Shown in pieces: positions 17,901 to 26,083 of a stretch of DNA of 64,000 bases; positions within the stretch are counted from its first letter, which is position 1, and every line of letters starts with the position of its first letter. The position numbers and the translations under genes were made by a program. Source of the DNA: Robiginitomaculum sp. (lineage in GTDB: Bacteria; Pseudomonadota; Alphaproteobacteria; Caulobacterales; Maricaulaceae); NCBI GenBank assembly GCA_021776515.1, contig JAJFFS010000011.1:186001-250000 (forward strand), written 5' to 3'. The notes beneath the pieces are model-generated. The model was given only the letters and a program-made list of their open reading frames with translations. It was not told the DNA's origin and did no database searches.

Positions 17901-18505
17901 TGACATTAACCTCCCCCGTTATGATTGCTGATACCGGCTGCGCCAATCTGGCTTCTGTGCGTTTTGCTTTTGCTCGCCTGGGCGTAACCACCGTAACAAG
18001 CGCTAAGCCTGAGGTGCTGCAAAAGGCAGACCGTCTGGTGCTGCCCGGCGTCGGCTCGGCAAACGCTGGCATGGCTGCGCTTAACAAATACGGCCTGGCT
18101 GAAATGCTTGAAAATTATGAGCGCCCCCTGCTTGGTATTTGTCTGGGAATGCAATTGTTACTCAAAATGAGCAAAGAAGGGGATACACCGTGCCTTGGGC
18201 GCTTTGACGGTATAGCCGAGGCCTTGCCACCGCGCGCTGGCCCGGTTCCCCACATGGGGTGGAATACGCTGGGTATCGCTAAAAAAAATGCGCTCCTGAA
18301 GGGCATTAACGATGGCGACTATGCCTATTTTGTACATTCTTATGCGGTAAAACCGGATGCCAATACCATTGCCGTCACAAATTACGGCATGGCTTTTTCA
18401 TCCATCATACACCGCGACAATATTTATGGCTGCCAGTTTCACCCCGAACGCTCCGGTTCCGTCGGTGCGCGAATTTTGCAAAACTTTCTGGGAGCAAGAC
18501 CATGA
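17900..18505 (+). CDS. hisH: Imidazole glycerol phosphate synthase, glutaminase subunit
   Basis: A class I glutamine amidotransferase of 201 residues that supplies ammonia to HisF. The nucleophile cysteine is in GICLGMQLL and the His/Glu pair in CQFHPERSG. The N-terminal DTGCANLASV and the HMGWNTL and YFVHSYAV motifs are of the gammaproteobacterial type. The ATG overlaps the hisCB stop by one base; a GTG at 17897 is an alternative. It overlaps hisA by 4 bp. Confidence 0.95.
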   Translation: MTLTSPVMIADTGCANLASVRFAFARLGVTTVTSAKPEVLQKADRLVLPGVGSANAGMAALNKYGLAEMLENYERPLLGICLGMQLLLKMSKEGDTPCLGRFDGIAEALPPRAGPVPHMGWNTLGIAKKNALLKGINDGDYAYFVHSYAVKPDANTIAVTNYGMAFSSIIHRDNIYGCQFHPERSGSVGARILQNFLGARP

Positions 18506-19233
18506 TTTGGCCCGCAATAGACCTTATGGGTGGACAGTGCGTGCGGTTGCACAAGGGTGATTTTTCGCAAAAAACAAAATACGACGCCGACCCCCTGGCC
18601 CGCGCACAAAGCTTCGCCGCCGCCGGTGCGACAGCGCTGCACGTGGTGGATTTGGATGGCGCGTGGGAGGCTTCCCCCCGGCATAGCGCCCTGATAACAC
18701 AGATTGCTTCTGAAACAGGACTAACCGTGCAGGCTGGCGGCGGCATTCGCACCCGCGAAGGTATAAAGCTTTTGCTGGATGGCGGCGTTTCGCGGGTCAT
18801 CATTGGCTCGTTAGCCATAACTGCACCCAAGACCGTTCTGGGATGGCTTAAAGAGTTTGGCCCAAAGCGGATTATTTTAGCCCTTGATGTTCACATTGAA
18901 AACGGCACCCCCATGCCCGCCATAAGAGGGTGGCAAGACCGTAGCGCCATTACCCTGTGGGAAGCGTTAGATGGTTTTGGTGATCAGGCCGCCAATATAC
19001 TCGTGACCGACATTGACCGTGATGGTGTTCTTGGCGGTGCCAATGCAGCGCTTTATGCGCAGATCAAAACGCGACACCCTTCGCTCAACCTGCTCGCCTC
19101 TGGTGGCATTGGCGCACTTGAAGATATTTCTTTCGTTCGCAAGGCCGGTGCAGATGGTGTGATTATTGGCAAGGCGCTATATGAAAACCGCTTTTCATTG
19201 TCGGAGGCGCTGTCATGCTGGCCAGACGTATAA
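18502..19233 (+). CDS. hisA: ProFAR isomerase
   Basis: A 243-residue beta/alpha barrel that isomerises ProFAR to PRFAR. Both catalytic aspartates are visible, in PAIDLMGGQ and in [12 protein letters not shown]. Phosphate-binding turns include QAGGGIRT and [14 protein letters not shown] overlap with hisH; it overlaps hisF by 19 bp. Confidence 0.95.
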   Translation: MIWPAIDLMGGQCVRLHKGDFSQKTKYDADPLARAQSFAAAGATALHVVDLDGAWEASPRHSALITQIASETGLTVQAGGGIRTREGIKLLLDGGVSRVIIGSLAITAPKTVLGWLKEFGPKRIILALDVHIENGTPMPAIRGWQDRSAITLWEALDGFGDQAANILVTDIDRDGVLGGANAALYAQIKTRHPSLNLLASGGIGALEDISFVRKAGADGVIIGKALYENRFSLSEALSCWPDV

Positions 19234-19982
19234 TTCCCTGTCTTGATGTTATGGATGGCATGGTGGTCAAGGGGGTACGCTTTGCGGGCCATGAGGTGGT
19301 TGGCGACGGTGTTGATCTGGCGCGACGTTATCGCAATGAGGGCGCGGACGAGCTGGTCTTTTATGACATCACAGCCAGCCCGCAAAACCGCCGTGTTGAT
19401 ACCAACTGGGTTGGCCGCATTGCCTGCGAGCTGGACATTCCCTTTACCGTCGCGGGCGGCATCCGTAGCGTCGAAGATGCGGCCCAGGTTTTAAGCGCCG
19501 GTGCCGACAAGGTTTCCATCAACTCACCAGCCTTGCAAAACCCTCAGCTTATCAATGATCTCAGCCTTCGTTTTGGCCGCCAGTGCGTGGTAGTTGGCAT
19601 AGACAGTTTCTGGGATGGCCAAAACTGGCTGGTCAAGGCCCTGACCGGCGATCCCGATAAAACCATAACCACGACGTGGAAAACTATGGACTGGCTTACA
19701 GAAGTGCAAAAGCGCGGCGCCGGTGAAATTGTGCTTAATTGCATGAACGAGGATGGCCGAAGGGCAGGCTATGACTGCCAACAACTTTCGATCATGCGAA
19801 AAAAATGCGCCGTGCCATTAATCGCCTCAGGCGGGGCAGGAAAGGCAGAAGACTTTGCCGACGTGTTTGCTAATGCCAATGTCGATGGCGCCCTAGCCGC
19901 CAGCGTGTTTCACAAAAACATCCTCACCATCCCGACCCTAAAAACTTACCTTCGCACGCAAAATATAGAGGTGCGCCCATGA
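19215..19982 (+). CDS. hisF: Imidazole glycerol phosphate synthase, cyclase subunit
   Basis: A 255-residue beta/alpha barrel that, with HisH, converts PRFAR to imidazole glycerol phosphate and AICAR. Catalytic aspartates lie in [14 protein letters not shown] and in the EDGRRAGYD region. Phosphate loops are [10 protein letters not shown] and [12 protein letters not shown]. The segments [29 protein letters not shown] and [10 protein letters not shown] read like enteric HisF. It ends 4 bp into hisIE. Confidence 0.96.
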   Translation: MLARRIIPCLDVMDGMVVKGVRFAGHEVVGDGVDLARRYRNEGADELVFYDITASPQNRRVDTNWVGRIACELDIPFTVAGGIRSVEDAAQVLSAGADKVSINSPALQNPQLINDLSLRFGRQCVVVGIDSFWDGQNWLVKALTGDPDKTITTTWKTMDWLTEVQKRGAGEIVLNCMNEDGRRAGYDCQQLSIMRKKCAVPLIASGGAGKAEDFADVFANANVDGALAASVFHKNILTIPTLKTYLRTQNIEVRP

Positions 19983-20602
19983 CGCTTCCCAACAACCTGC
20001 AAAATCTGGACTGGCAAAAAGGCGGCGGCCTGATCCCCGTCATCGTGCAGGATGCGCAATGTACCACCGTGCTTATGCTGGGGTACATGAACGAAGAAGC
20101 CCTGGCGGCGAGCCTGAAAACCGGGCTGGTCACGTTTTTCAGCCGCTCTCGCAACAAACTATGGCAAAAGGGAGAAACCAGCGGCAACACCCTGAAACTG
20201 GTCAGCATAGAGACCGATTGCGACCACGATGCGTTATTGGTTGTCGCTGAACCAGTCGGCCCGACCTGCCATCTGGGTACGACGTCCTGCTTTGCAGGCG
20301 GCCTTCCGCCCGGACCGGCCTGGTTAGGCGAGCTGTCTCGCATTATTGATGAGAGGTCCACCGCCGACCCGGCCAGCAGCTATACAGCACAGTTGCTGAA
20401 CGGGCCGGTCACGCGTGCAGCGCAAAAGGTTGGTGAAGAAGGCGTCGAAGTTGCCCTGGCGGCGGTAAGCGATGACCCGAACGCCTTATCAGAAGAAGCC
20501 GCTGATCTGATCTATCATTTGATGGTGCTGCTGCGCGCCCGAGACCTCAGCGTTGCTGACGTGATGGCTGTTTTGCAACAGCGTCACCGTGGCACTGGAT
20601 GA
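19979..20602 (+). CDS. hisIE: HisIE: PRA-CH / PRA-PH bifunctional enzyme
   Basis: A 207-residue fusion of phosphoribosyl-AMP cyclohydrolase (about 1-110) and phosphoribosyl-ATP pyrophosphatase (about 113-207), covering steps two and three of histidine synthesis. HisI zinc ligands are in [10 protein letters not shown] and [12 protein letters not shown]. HisE has [16 protein letters not shown] and [14 protein letters not shown]. Alphaproteobacteria usually carry separate hisI and hisE, so the fusion fits the gamma-type character of the operon. Last gene of the operon. Confidence 0.95.
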   Translation: MTLPNNLQNLDWQKGGGLIPVIVQDAQCTTVLMLGYMNEEALAASLKTGLVTFFSRSRNKLWQKGETSGNTLKLVSIETDCDHDALLVVAEPVGPTCHLGTTSCFAGGLPPGPAWLGELSRIIDERSTADPASSYTAQLLNGPVTRAAQKVGEEGVEVALAAVSDDPNALSEEAADLIYHLMVLLRARDLSVADVMAVLQQRHRGTG

Positions 20603-20618
20603 ACGCTAACAAATGTGT

Positions 20619-20640
20619 CACCCTCAGACATTGGAGGGTG
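20619..20640 (+). repeat. Hairpin occluding a ribosome-binding site
   Basis: CACCCTC (20619-20625) and GAGGGTG (20634-20640) form a perfect 7 bp stem with an 8-base loop. The strong Shine-Dalgarno GGAGGG (20633-20638) of the following lipoprotein gene lies in the 3' arm. No T-run follows, so a translational effect is likelier than termination. Confidence 0.45.
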
Positions 20641-20645
20641 TTATG

Positions 20646-21665
20646 ATGCGTTTATCAGTTTTTATTTTTGCGGCTATGGTAATGATTGCAGGCTGTGGTC
20701 AAAATAAAATTTCTTCACCCCAAAAACATGCCCCGGTTAAGGAAATACCCGTTGTTGGTGAAGGGCAAATGATTCCCATCACCACCGAAAAGGGTGATTT
20801 CAAAGTATGGACCAAAAAAGTCGGCGACAATCCGGATATCAAGGTTCTGCTTCTTCACGGTGGGCCAGCAATGACTCATGAAATTTACGAAATTTTTGGC
20901 AAACATTTTCCGGACGCCGGCATTGAGTTTTATTATTATGACCAGCTTGGTTCTTATTTTTCGGATCAACCGGACGAACCCGACTTGTGGAAAACTGCGC
21001 GGTTTGTTGATGAGGTCGAACAAGTGCGTCAAGCTCTGGGCTTGGGGCCAGACAATTTTTACCTTTTTGGCCAGTCCTGGGGCGGTATTTTAGCGATGGA
21101 ATACGCCCTCGCCCATCAGGACAAACTAAAGGGGCTTGTCATTGCCAACATGATGGCCAGTATCCCCGAATATAACAACTATGCCGCCAATGTGCTGATG
21201 GCGGATATGGACCCAGACGTGCTGGCACAACTAAAGGCGTATGAAGCAGAAAAAGACTACGCTAACCCGCGCTATACCGAACTGTTGATCGAGCATCATT
21301 ATATCTACCATGTATTGCGTATGCCCGTCGATGAGTGGCCCGATGAAATCAACCGCGCTTTTGGTCACCTTAATACCGATATTTACATCCCCATGCAGGG
21401 GCCTAGCGAACTTGGTGCCAGCGGTGTTCTTGGTCAGTGGGACCGTCGTGCCGATCTAAAACGGATACATGTACCAACCCTCATCATTGGGGCGTCTCAT
21501 GACACCATGGACCCCGAACATATGGCGTGGATGGCCGGTCAGGTACAAAATGGCCGTTTCCATTTATGTCCAAACGGGTCTCATTTATCACAATATGATG
21601 ATGAAGAAAATTTCTTTGAGGGTTTGATCCGGTTCATCCAGGATGTTGATCGCGGTACTTTTTAG
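20646..21665 (+). CDS. Proline-iminopeptidase-like lipoprotein
   Basis: An alpha/beta-hydrolase of 339 residues (peptidase family S33 type) with a lipoprotein signal (MIAGC lipobox), so it acts at the cell envelope. Visible motifs are the oxyanion strand LLLHGGPAM, YYYDQLGSYFSDQPD (typical of proline iminopeptidases), the nucleophile elbow GQSWGG and the late His in CPNGSHLSQYDD. ATG 20646 (7 bp after GGAGGG) gives the cleanest signal peptide; ATG 20643 is equally in frame. The surface location is unusual, since most members are cytoplasmic. The exact substrate is unknown. Confidence 0.78.
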   Translation: MRLSVFIFAAMVMIAGCGQNKISSPQKHAPVKEIPVVGEGQMIPITTEKGDFKVWTKKVGDNPDIKVLLLHGGPAMTHEIYEIFGKHFPDAGIEFYYYDQLGSYFSDQPDEPDLWKTARFVDEVEQVRQALGLGPDNFYLFGQSWGGILAMEYALAHQDKLKGLVIANMMASIPEYNNYAANVLMADMDPDVLAQLKAYEAEKDYANPRYTELLIEHHYIYHVLRMPVDEWPDEINRAFGHLNTDIYIPMQGPSELGASGVLGQWDRRADLKRIHVPTLIIGASHDTMDPEHMAWMAGQVQNGRFHLCPNGSHLSQYDDEENFFEGLIRFIQDVDRGTF

Positions 21666-21766
21666 CGAAACCGCCGGACAAAAGTTATTCAAATTATTGT
21701 GGTTGGCTCAGTCGTTTCTTAATGGTTCTTTGCCATTATGCCTTTTGGGACATGAAGGGCATAAGA

Positions 21767-22852
21767 ATGAACAAGGTCGAACTGGTCAGACCCAATGAAC
21801 TAAGCACAGAAGATCTGGCGCTTTGGGCGCGCTGGCGAAGCGCCGATGCTGATATGGCCAGCCCCTATTTTTCACCTGATTGGTCACAGGCTGTGGCAAA
21901 GGTCCGTGACGACATACGCGTTGCCGTTTTCTTTAATTCAGAGGGCCACAAAAGCGCTTTTTTACCCTTGCAGCGCCCCTCCCGGCTTGTTTTACAGCCC
22001 GCAGGTGGCCCCCTTTGTGATTACCAAGGTGCCATTGGCGCTTCTGGACAAATGCTGGATATACAAAACCTGCTGAAAACCACCGGGGCAAGCCGGTATG
22101 ACTATAACAACCTGCTCGCCAAACAGGCTAGTTTTGCCCGCCACGCCCGCGAAATTCATGTGTCGCGGGTCATTGATCTTACTCAGGGTCACGATGCCTA
22201 TTTGCAAAACCGCAGAGATAACGGGTCCAGCGAAACCAAGCGTGCGCGTAAGCGTAAGCGTAAACTTTCCCGCGACATTGACCCCGTCCGCTTACAGCCC
22301 AATTGTCAAGATCCTGAGCTTTTCGAACAGCTGCTAACGTGGAAAAGCAACCAATACAAACGCACCGGGCAAACCGATGTTTTTAATAGTGGTTGGGCTT
22401 TGTCACTGGTTCGTAGTTTGTTTGAAACCCCCAGTGACGATTTGGGCGCTCGCCTTTTTGCGCTTTATGCTGGTGATAGACTGATTGCCCTTAATTTATG
22501 CTTGTACTCAGGCACAGTTCTGCATAGTTGGTTTATTGCTCACAACCCGGAATTTTCTCATTTTTCACCTGGCTTGATTTTATTTGAAGAAATGATCGAG
22601 CATGCGTGCCAAACCGGAATTACAGAAATTGACCTTGGGGCTGGTGATTACCGCTTCAAACTTAATCTTGCCAATGCAGCGCGGCCATTATGCGACGGTT
22701 TTGTGGGTACAAACGCACTATCAGCGCGTGTGCGCAAACTGGAGTATGATATGCGTGATGTGTTTGAGGCTCTGCCTCTTGGGCCTGTGTCGGCATGGCC
22801 CGGCAAGGCAATGCGGCGACGTGACCTCAGTCGTGGGCTAAAATTGTGTTGA
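21767..22852 (+). CDS. CelD/BcsL-like GNAT acetyltransferase
   Basis: A 361-residue protein with the double-GNAT architecture of the FemAB/CelD-like acyltransferases. The C-terminal domain holds the typical ARLFALYAGDRLIALNLCLYSG, HSWFIAHNPEFSHFSPGLILFEEMI and EIDLGAGDYRFKLNLANAARP segments. Members are linked to exopolysaccharide or cellulose modification, but no polysaccharide genes lie beside it. A very basic patch (TKRARKRKRKLSRD, about 160-173) sits mid-protein. ATG 21767 with AAGGG 8 bp upstream is chosen over 21722. Confidence 0.75.
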   Translation: MNKVELVRPNELSTEDLALWARWRSADADMASPYFSPDWSQAVAKVRDDIRVAVFFNSEGHKSAFLPLQRPSRLVLQPAGGPLCDYQGAIGASGQMLDIQNLLKTTGASRYDYNNLLAKQASFARHAREIHVSRVIDLTQGHDAYLQNRRDNGSSETKRARKRKRKLSRDIDPVRLQPNCQDPELFEQLLTWKSNQYKRTGQTDVFNSGWALSLVRSLFETPSDDLGARLFALYAGDRLIALNLCLYSGTVLHSWFIAHNPEFSHFSPGLILFEEMIEHACQTGITEIDLGAGDYRFKLNLANAARPLCDGFVGTNALSARVRKLEYDMRDVFEALPLGPVSAWPGKAMRRRDLSRGLKLC

Positions 22853-22919
22853 AAAATTAACTCGCCAAACACGCTTGCCTCGTTTACATCGCAATGAGCA
22901 CGTAAACGGGAGAGTTTTC

Positions 22920-23525
22920 ATGAGATTATTTGCGCTGACCTGCCTTGGCCTGAGCCTGCTTCTTACCGCCTGTAATCCGGTCAAAAAAGAAACAAAAGAA
23001 GACCCACCTGTCAGCACAGGTGATCAACCAGAGTTTTCCGGTGATTTTGATCCCGCGCAGAAAAACCTGATGGTTGGCAAGGCATATCTGGATGAAAACA
23101 AAAACGCACCCGGCGTCATTACCACCTCAACCGGCCTGCAATATAAGATAGTCAAATCTGGGCCTGAAGAAGGAGAGCACCCCTTTGCTGGCCAGTTTGT
23201 TTGTGTGCATTATCAGGGCACATCAATTGATGGCAAAGAATTTGACAGCTCTTATAGTCGTGACGTGCCTATTGTTTTTCCTTCAAACCGCCTTATTAAA
23301 GGCTGGGTAGAGGCGCTTGGCCTTATGCGTGCCGGTGATGAATGGATGTTGTATGTCGCCCCCGAACTTGCCTATGGCACCAGCGGCACAATGGGTGGTC
23401 CCATAGGGCCAAACGAAACGCTGGTTTTCAAAATCAACCTTATTAAGCTGATGGAGTTGACCGCTAATGAGTACCGCCAGACCTATGCCATCAACCCGGC
23501 GCTAGATTGTTCTGCTACGCCCTGA
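22920..23525 (+). CDS. FKBP-type peptidyl-prolyl isomerase lipoprotein
   Basis: A 201-residue envelope foldase with a lipoprotein signal (LLTAC lipobox). The FKBP domain spans about 75-190: TGLQYKIVKSG, GQFVCVHYQGTSIDGKEFDSSY, FPSNRLIKGWVEAL, GDEWMLYVAPELAYG and TLVFKINLIKL. The N-terminal 50 residues are a polar linker. GGGAGAG precedes ATG 22920. It overlaps argE by one base (TGATG), so the two are probably co-transcribed although functionally unrelated. Confidence 0.9.
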   Translation: MRLFALTCLGLSLLLTACNPVKKETKEDPPVSTGDQPEFSGDFDPAQKNLMVGKAYLDENKNAPGVITTSTGLQYKIVKSGPEEGEHPFAGQFVCVHYQGTSIDGKEFDSSYSRDVPIVFPSNRLIKGWVEALGLMRAGDEWMLYVAPELAYGTSGTMGGPIGPNETLVFKINLIKLMELTANEYRQTYAINPALDCSATP

Positions 23526-24685
23526 TGAGTGCTGACGAAGCCAAATTACGAGAAATTCTGGCCACGCTGATTGGTTTTGATACGGTTTCACGTAACTCAA
23601 ACCTGCAACTCATTGACTGGGTAGAGGGTTATCTTGGTGCGCTTGGTGCCGTATGCGCCCGCGTGGTCAATGATGATGGCAAAAAGGCAAACTTTTACGC
23701 CAGTCTTGGCCCGATGGTGCCAGGCGGCCTCGTGCTTTCCGGTCATACCGACGTCGTGCCCGTGGATGGTCAAAACTGGACCAGCGATCCTTTTTCTCTC
23801 ACCCAAAAAGATGAACGGTATTATGGGCGCGGCACATGCGATATGAAGGGGTTTATTGCCTGCGCCCTAACCGCAGCATCAGATTTTGCCAGGGCAGACC
23901 TGGCTCGGCCCGTACATTTTGCCTTTTCCTATGATGAAGAGGTGGGTTGTCTTGGTGCCCCATCGCTGATCGAAGCCATTGCGCGTAACCTGCCAAAACC
24001 CGCAGCCGTTTTGGTGGGAGAACCAACAGATATGCGCGTTGTCGGCGCTCATAAAGGGCAAAACTCCTATCGCGTGTGCGTCTATGGAAAAGAAGCCCAT
24101 TCCAGCTTACCCCATAAAGGCGCTTCGGCGGTAATGGCCGCCGGGCTATTGATGGCAGAGCTTGATGGTATTGCCAAAGACTTGCAACGCTCCGCCGATC
24201 CGCACAATCCGTTTGACCCCCCCTATGGCACGCTGACCATCGGTTTGGTTCGCGGTGGCACGGCGGTAAATATTATTGCCCGTGAGTGCACCTTTCACTG
24301 GGATTTGCGACCCCTGCCCAGCGATGATTGCGCAGCCATAGAGGCCCGCTTTACGCGCAAGGTTCACGAAATTGAAGCCCAAATGCGCAAAACTGCACCC
24401 GACGCCAGAATAGAGTTTGAGCGCATGACCTCGGCACCGCCGCTTGCCGCCGACCTGCAAAGCGCCGCAGAGCATATCGCCAGGCTTCTTACTGGCGATA
24501 ACCAGAGCCGCACGGTTTCCTATACGACCGAAGCCGGGCATTTCCAGCGGGCTGGCTTCCCGGCTGTGGTTTGCGGCCCTGGTTCCATAGAGCAAGCCCA
24601 CAAACCTGATGAGTATGTGGAGATAAGCCAGTTAAATCTGTGCCTGAAAACCTTAAGGAAATTGCCGCAGCATTTAAGCGCCTGA
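23525..24685 (+). CDS. argE: Acetylornithine deacetylase
   Basis: An M20-family zinc amidohydrolase of 386 residues that removes the acetyl group from N-acetylornithine in arginine synthesis. Metal ligands are seen in SGHTDVVPVDG, GRGTCDMKGF and SYDEEVGCLGAPSLI; the dimerisation/substrate motif is KGQNSYRVCV...HSSLPHKGASAV. ArgE-like features (FDTVSRNSN, GEPTDMRVVGAHKG) favour this over DapE. ATG 23525 abuts the FKBP stop. Confidence 0.9.
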   Translation: MSADEAKLREILATLIGFDTVSRNSNLQLIDWVEGYLGALGAVCARVVNDDGKKANFYASLGPMVPGGLVLSGHTDVVPVDGQNWTSDPFSLTQKDERYYGRGTCDMKGFIACALTAASDFARADLARPVHFAFSYDEEVGCLGAPSLIEAIARNLPKPAAVLVGEPTDMRVVGAHKGQNSYRVCVYGKEAHSSLPHKGASAVMAAGLLMAELDGIAKDLQRSADPHNPFDPPYGTLTIGLVRGGTAVNIIARECTFHWDLRPLPSDDCAAIEARFTRKVHEIEAQMRKTAPDARIEFERMTSAPPLAADLQSAAEHIARLLTGDNQSRTVSYTTEAGHFQRAGFPAVVCGPGSIEQAHKPDEYVEISQLNLCLKTLRKLPQHLSA

Positions 24686-24694
24686 TTTTGGGCG

Positions 24695-24904
24695 TCAGCC
24701 GCCGCGCAATTGTGCTTTGACAAAAAATCCGATGAGCAGTGCAACAATGGCCACAGCTTGCAAACCCACACGCCAGCGCATGATTTTATTGCTTTTCGCC
24801 TTGGCTTCATCCCCGCCGCGCGCCATGGTTGTCACACCCCAGATAAGCGTCACAACGACCATGAGCACCGCAACAACAATAACGGTATTGATAAAAATCA
24901 GCAT
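24695..24904 (-). CDS. HIG1-type twin transmembrane protein
   Basis: A 69-residue protein with two membrane helices (about 5-26 and 44-63). They are joined by a short polar loop containing MARGGDEAKAKSNKIMRWRVGLQ, which matches the HIG1-domain pattern of small alphaproteobacterial and mitochondrial proteins linked to cytochrome oxidase assembly or stability. The gene lies 26 bp downstream of the Rieske oxygenase gene on the same strand. The function is assigned only at family level. Confidence 0.75.
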   Translation of the reverse strand: MLIFINTVIVVAVLMVVVTLIWGVTTMARGGDEAKAKSNKIMRWRVGLQAVAIVALLIGFFVKAQLRGG

Positions 24905-24930
24905 GATTACGCTCTTTCCTAACTACGCCC

Positions 24931-25980
24931 CTAACTACGCCAACGCAAAGTGGCTGGTTTTACCGGGTTAACAAAGTCACGACCTTCTGTCTGGCTATCA
25001 ACCCATTCCTGCTTCAGTTTGAAATACCACATGGCCTGAACATCTGCATCATGGATCAACATCAATTTAGGGTCAAACCCCAACCCCCTCTGCTGTGCCT
25101 GAACCGCATCACGGTCCTGGCCTGCAAAGGTTAAAATGGCTTTGCGCAACAAAAAGTCTGGAACGACACTCATTAAAGGATGATCCCAGTAAAGCGCAAT
25201 GGTGATAATTGTTTGCGTTTCATCTACAGGGGTTACGGCGGTAAAAATCGTCACTTGTCGCCCACCGACCAAAATATATTCTGTGCGCAAGCCCGGTAGT
25301 TCAAACCTGATCTCTGTTTGTGGTTTTGATCCCAACAACCGGTATAAAAAAGAATTTGATGATGGCACATGCGGCAACATGGTAAAGCCGTGCTTCACCG
25401 GGCCAAAGGCTTTTTGTTTTTCGTGTACGGATTTTTCTGTACGCCACCACCATTGGCGATGGATGTAAGGGATGTGTGCCGGATCCATCAGTCCGATCAC
25501 TGCGTGGTCCACTGGGCAGTCAAAAACCATGGAAACGTGCAAGCGAGGCACGGTGTTTTCAACATGGTCCAGGCGTGGTGCCGGTATGGTTGGTTCGGCA
25601 CCTTCTTCTGCACCAAGGTAAATCCAGATAAGCCCCTGTGCCTCATCCACCGCAAACCTGCGTGTTTGTATCCGCGAAATATCCATGCCCGAAGCCTGCT
25701 CTTCGGTAAGCGAGGGAATGGCACGACACACCCCATCAACACCAAAGCGCCAGCCATGATAAGGGCACTCTATCATGGTTTCCCCGCACGTGTTTTCAAC
25801 TTGCCGGCCCACAGAAAGGGGCATTGCCCTATGCGGACAAATGTCACGTAACGCAAAAACCTGGCCCGCGCCGTCACGGCCAATAAGCACAGGCTCACCC
25901 GCAATTTGTACAGCCTGCGGCACGCCGGTTTTCACCTGCGTAGAAAGCGCGCCAAAATACCAGAGGTTTTGTAAAAACAT
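24931..25980 (-). CDS. Rieske non-heme iron oxygenase, alpha subunit
   Basis: A 349-residue oxygenase. The N-terminal Rieske domain has ligands C48-P-H50 (DICPHRAMPL) and C72-P-Y-H75 (ECPYHGWRFG). The catalytic domain carries the mononuclear iron histidines in DHAVIGLMDPAHIPYIH (about 157-173). It is of the vanillate-demethylase / pheophorbide-oxygenase type with no separate beta subunit nearby. No reductase or ferredoxin gene is adjacent, so the electron donor must be encoded elsewhere. The substrate is unknown. It is divergent from the lactonase-like gene across a long palindrome. Confidence 0.85.
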   Translation of the reverse strand: MFLQNLWYFGALSTQVKTGVPQAVQIAGEPVLIGRDGAGQVFALRDICPHRAMPLSVGRQVENTCGETMIECPYHGWRFGVDGVCRAIPSLTEEQASGMDISRIQTRRFAVDEAQGLIWIYLGAEEGAEPTIPAPRLDHVENTVPRLHVSMVFDCPVDHAVIGLMDPAHIPYIHRQWWWRTEKSVHEKQKAFGPVKHGFTMLPHVPSSNSFLYRLLGSKPQTEIRFELPGLRTEYILVGGRQVTIFTAVTPVDETQTIITIALYWDHPLMSVVPDFLLRKAILTFAGQDRDAVQAQQRGLGFDPKLMLIHDADVQAMWYFKLKQEWVDSQTEGRDFVNPVKPATLRWRS

Positions 25981-25989
25981 GCTGTTGTT

Positions 25990-26059
25990 CTAGCGTGCAA
26001 GGCACACAAAGCAAGACAAAGGGCACCGCGCTCTTGCAAAGGTGTGCCTTTCGCGCTAG
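25990..26059. repeat. 70 bp imperfect palindrome in a divergent leader
   Basis: Outer arms of 18 bp (25990-26007 and 26042-26059) match at 16 positions: CTAGCG..G.AAGGCACAC against GTGTGCCTT.C.CGCTAG. A nested perfect pair GCAAGA (26011-26016) / TCTTGC (26032-26037) lies inside, leaving a 15-base loop. It fills most of the 103 bp between the Rieske and lactonase starts and ends 10 bp from the Rieske ATG, so it would form a hairpin in either transcript. No T-run is present. Confidence 0.6.
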
Positions 26060-26083
26060 CCGCATGATCAAAGGGAGGCCGTT

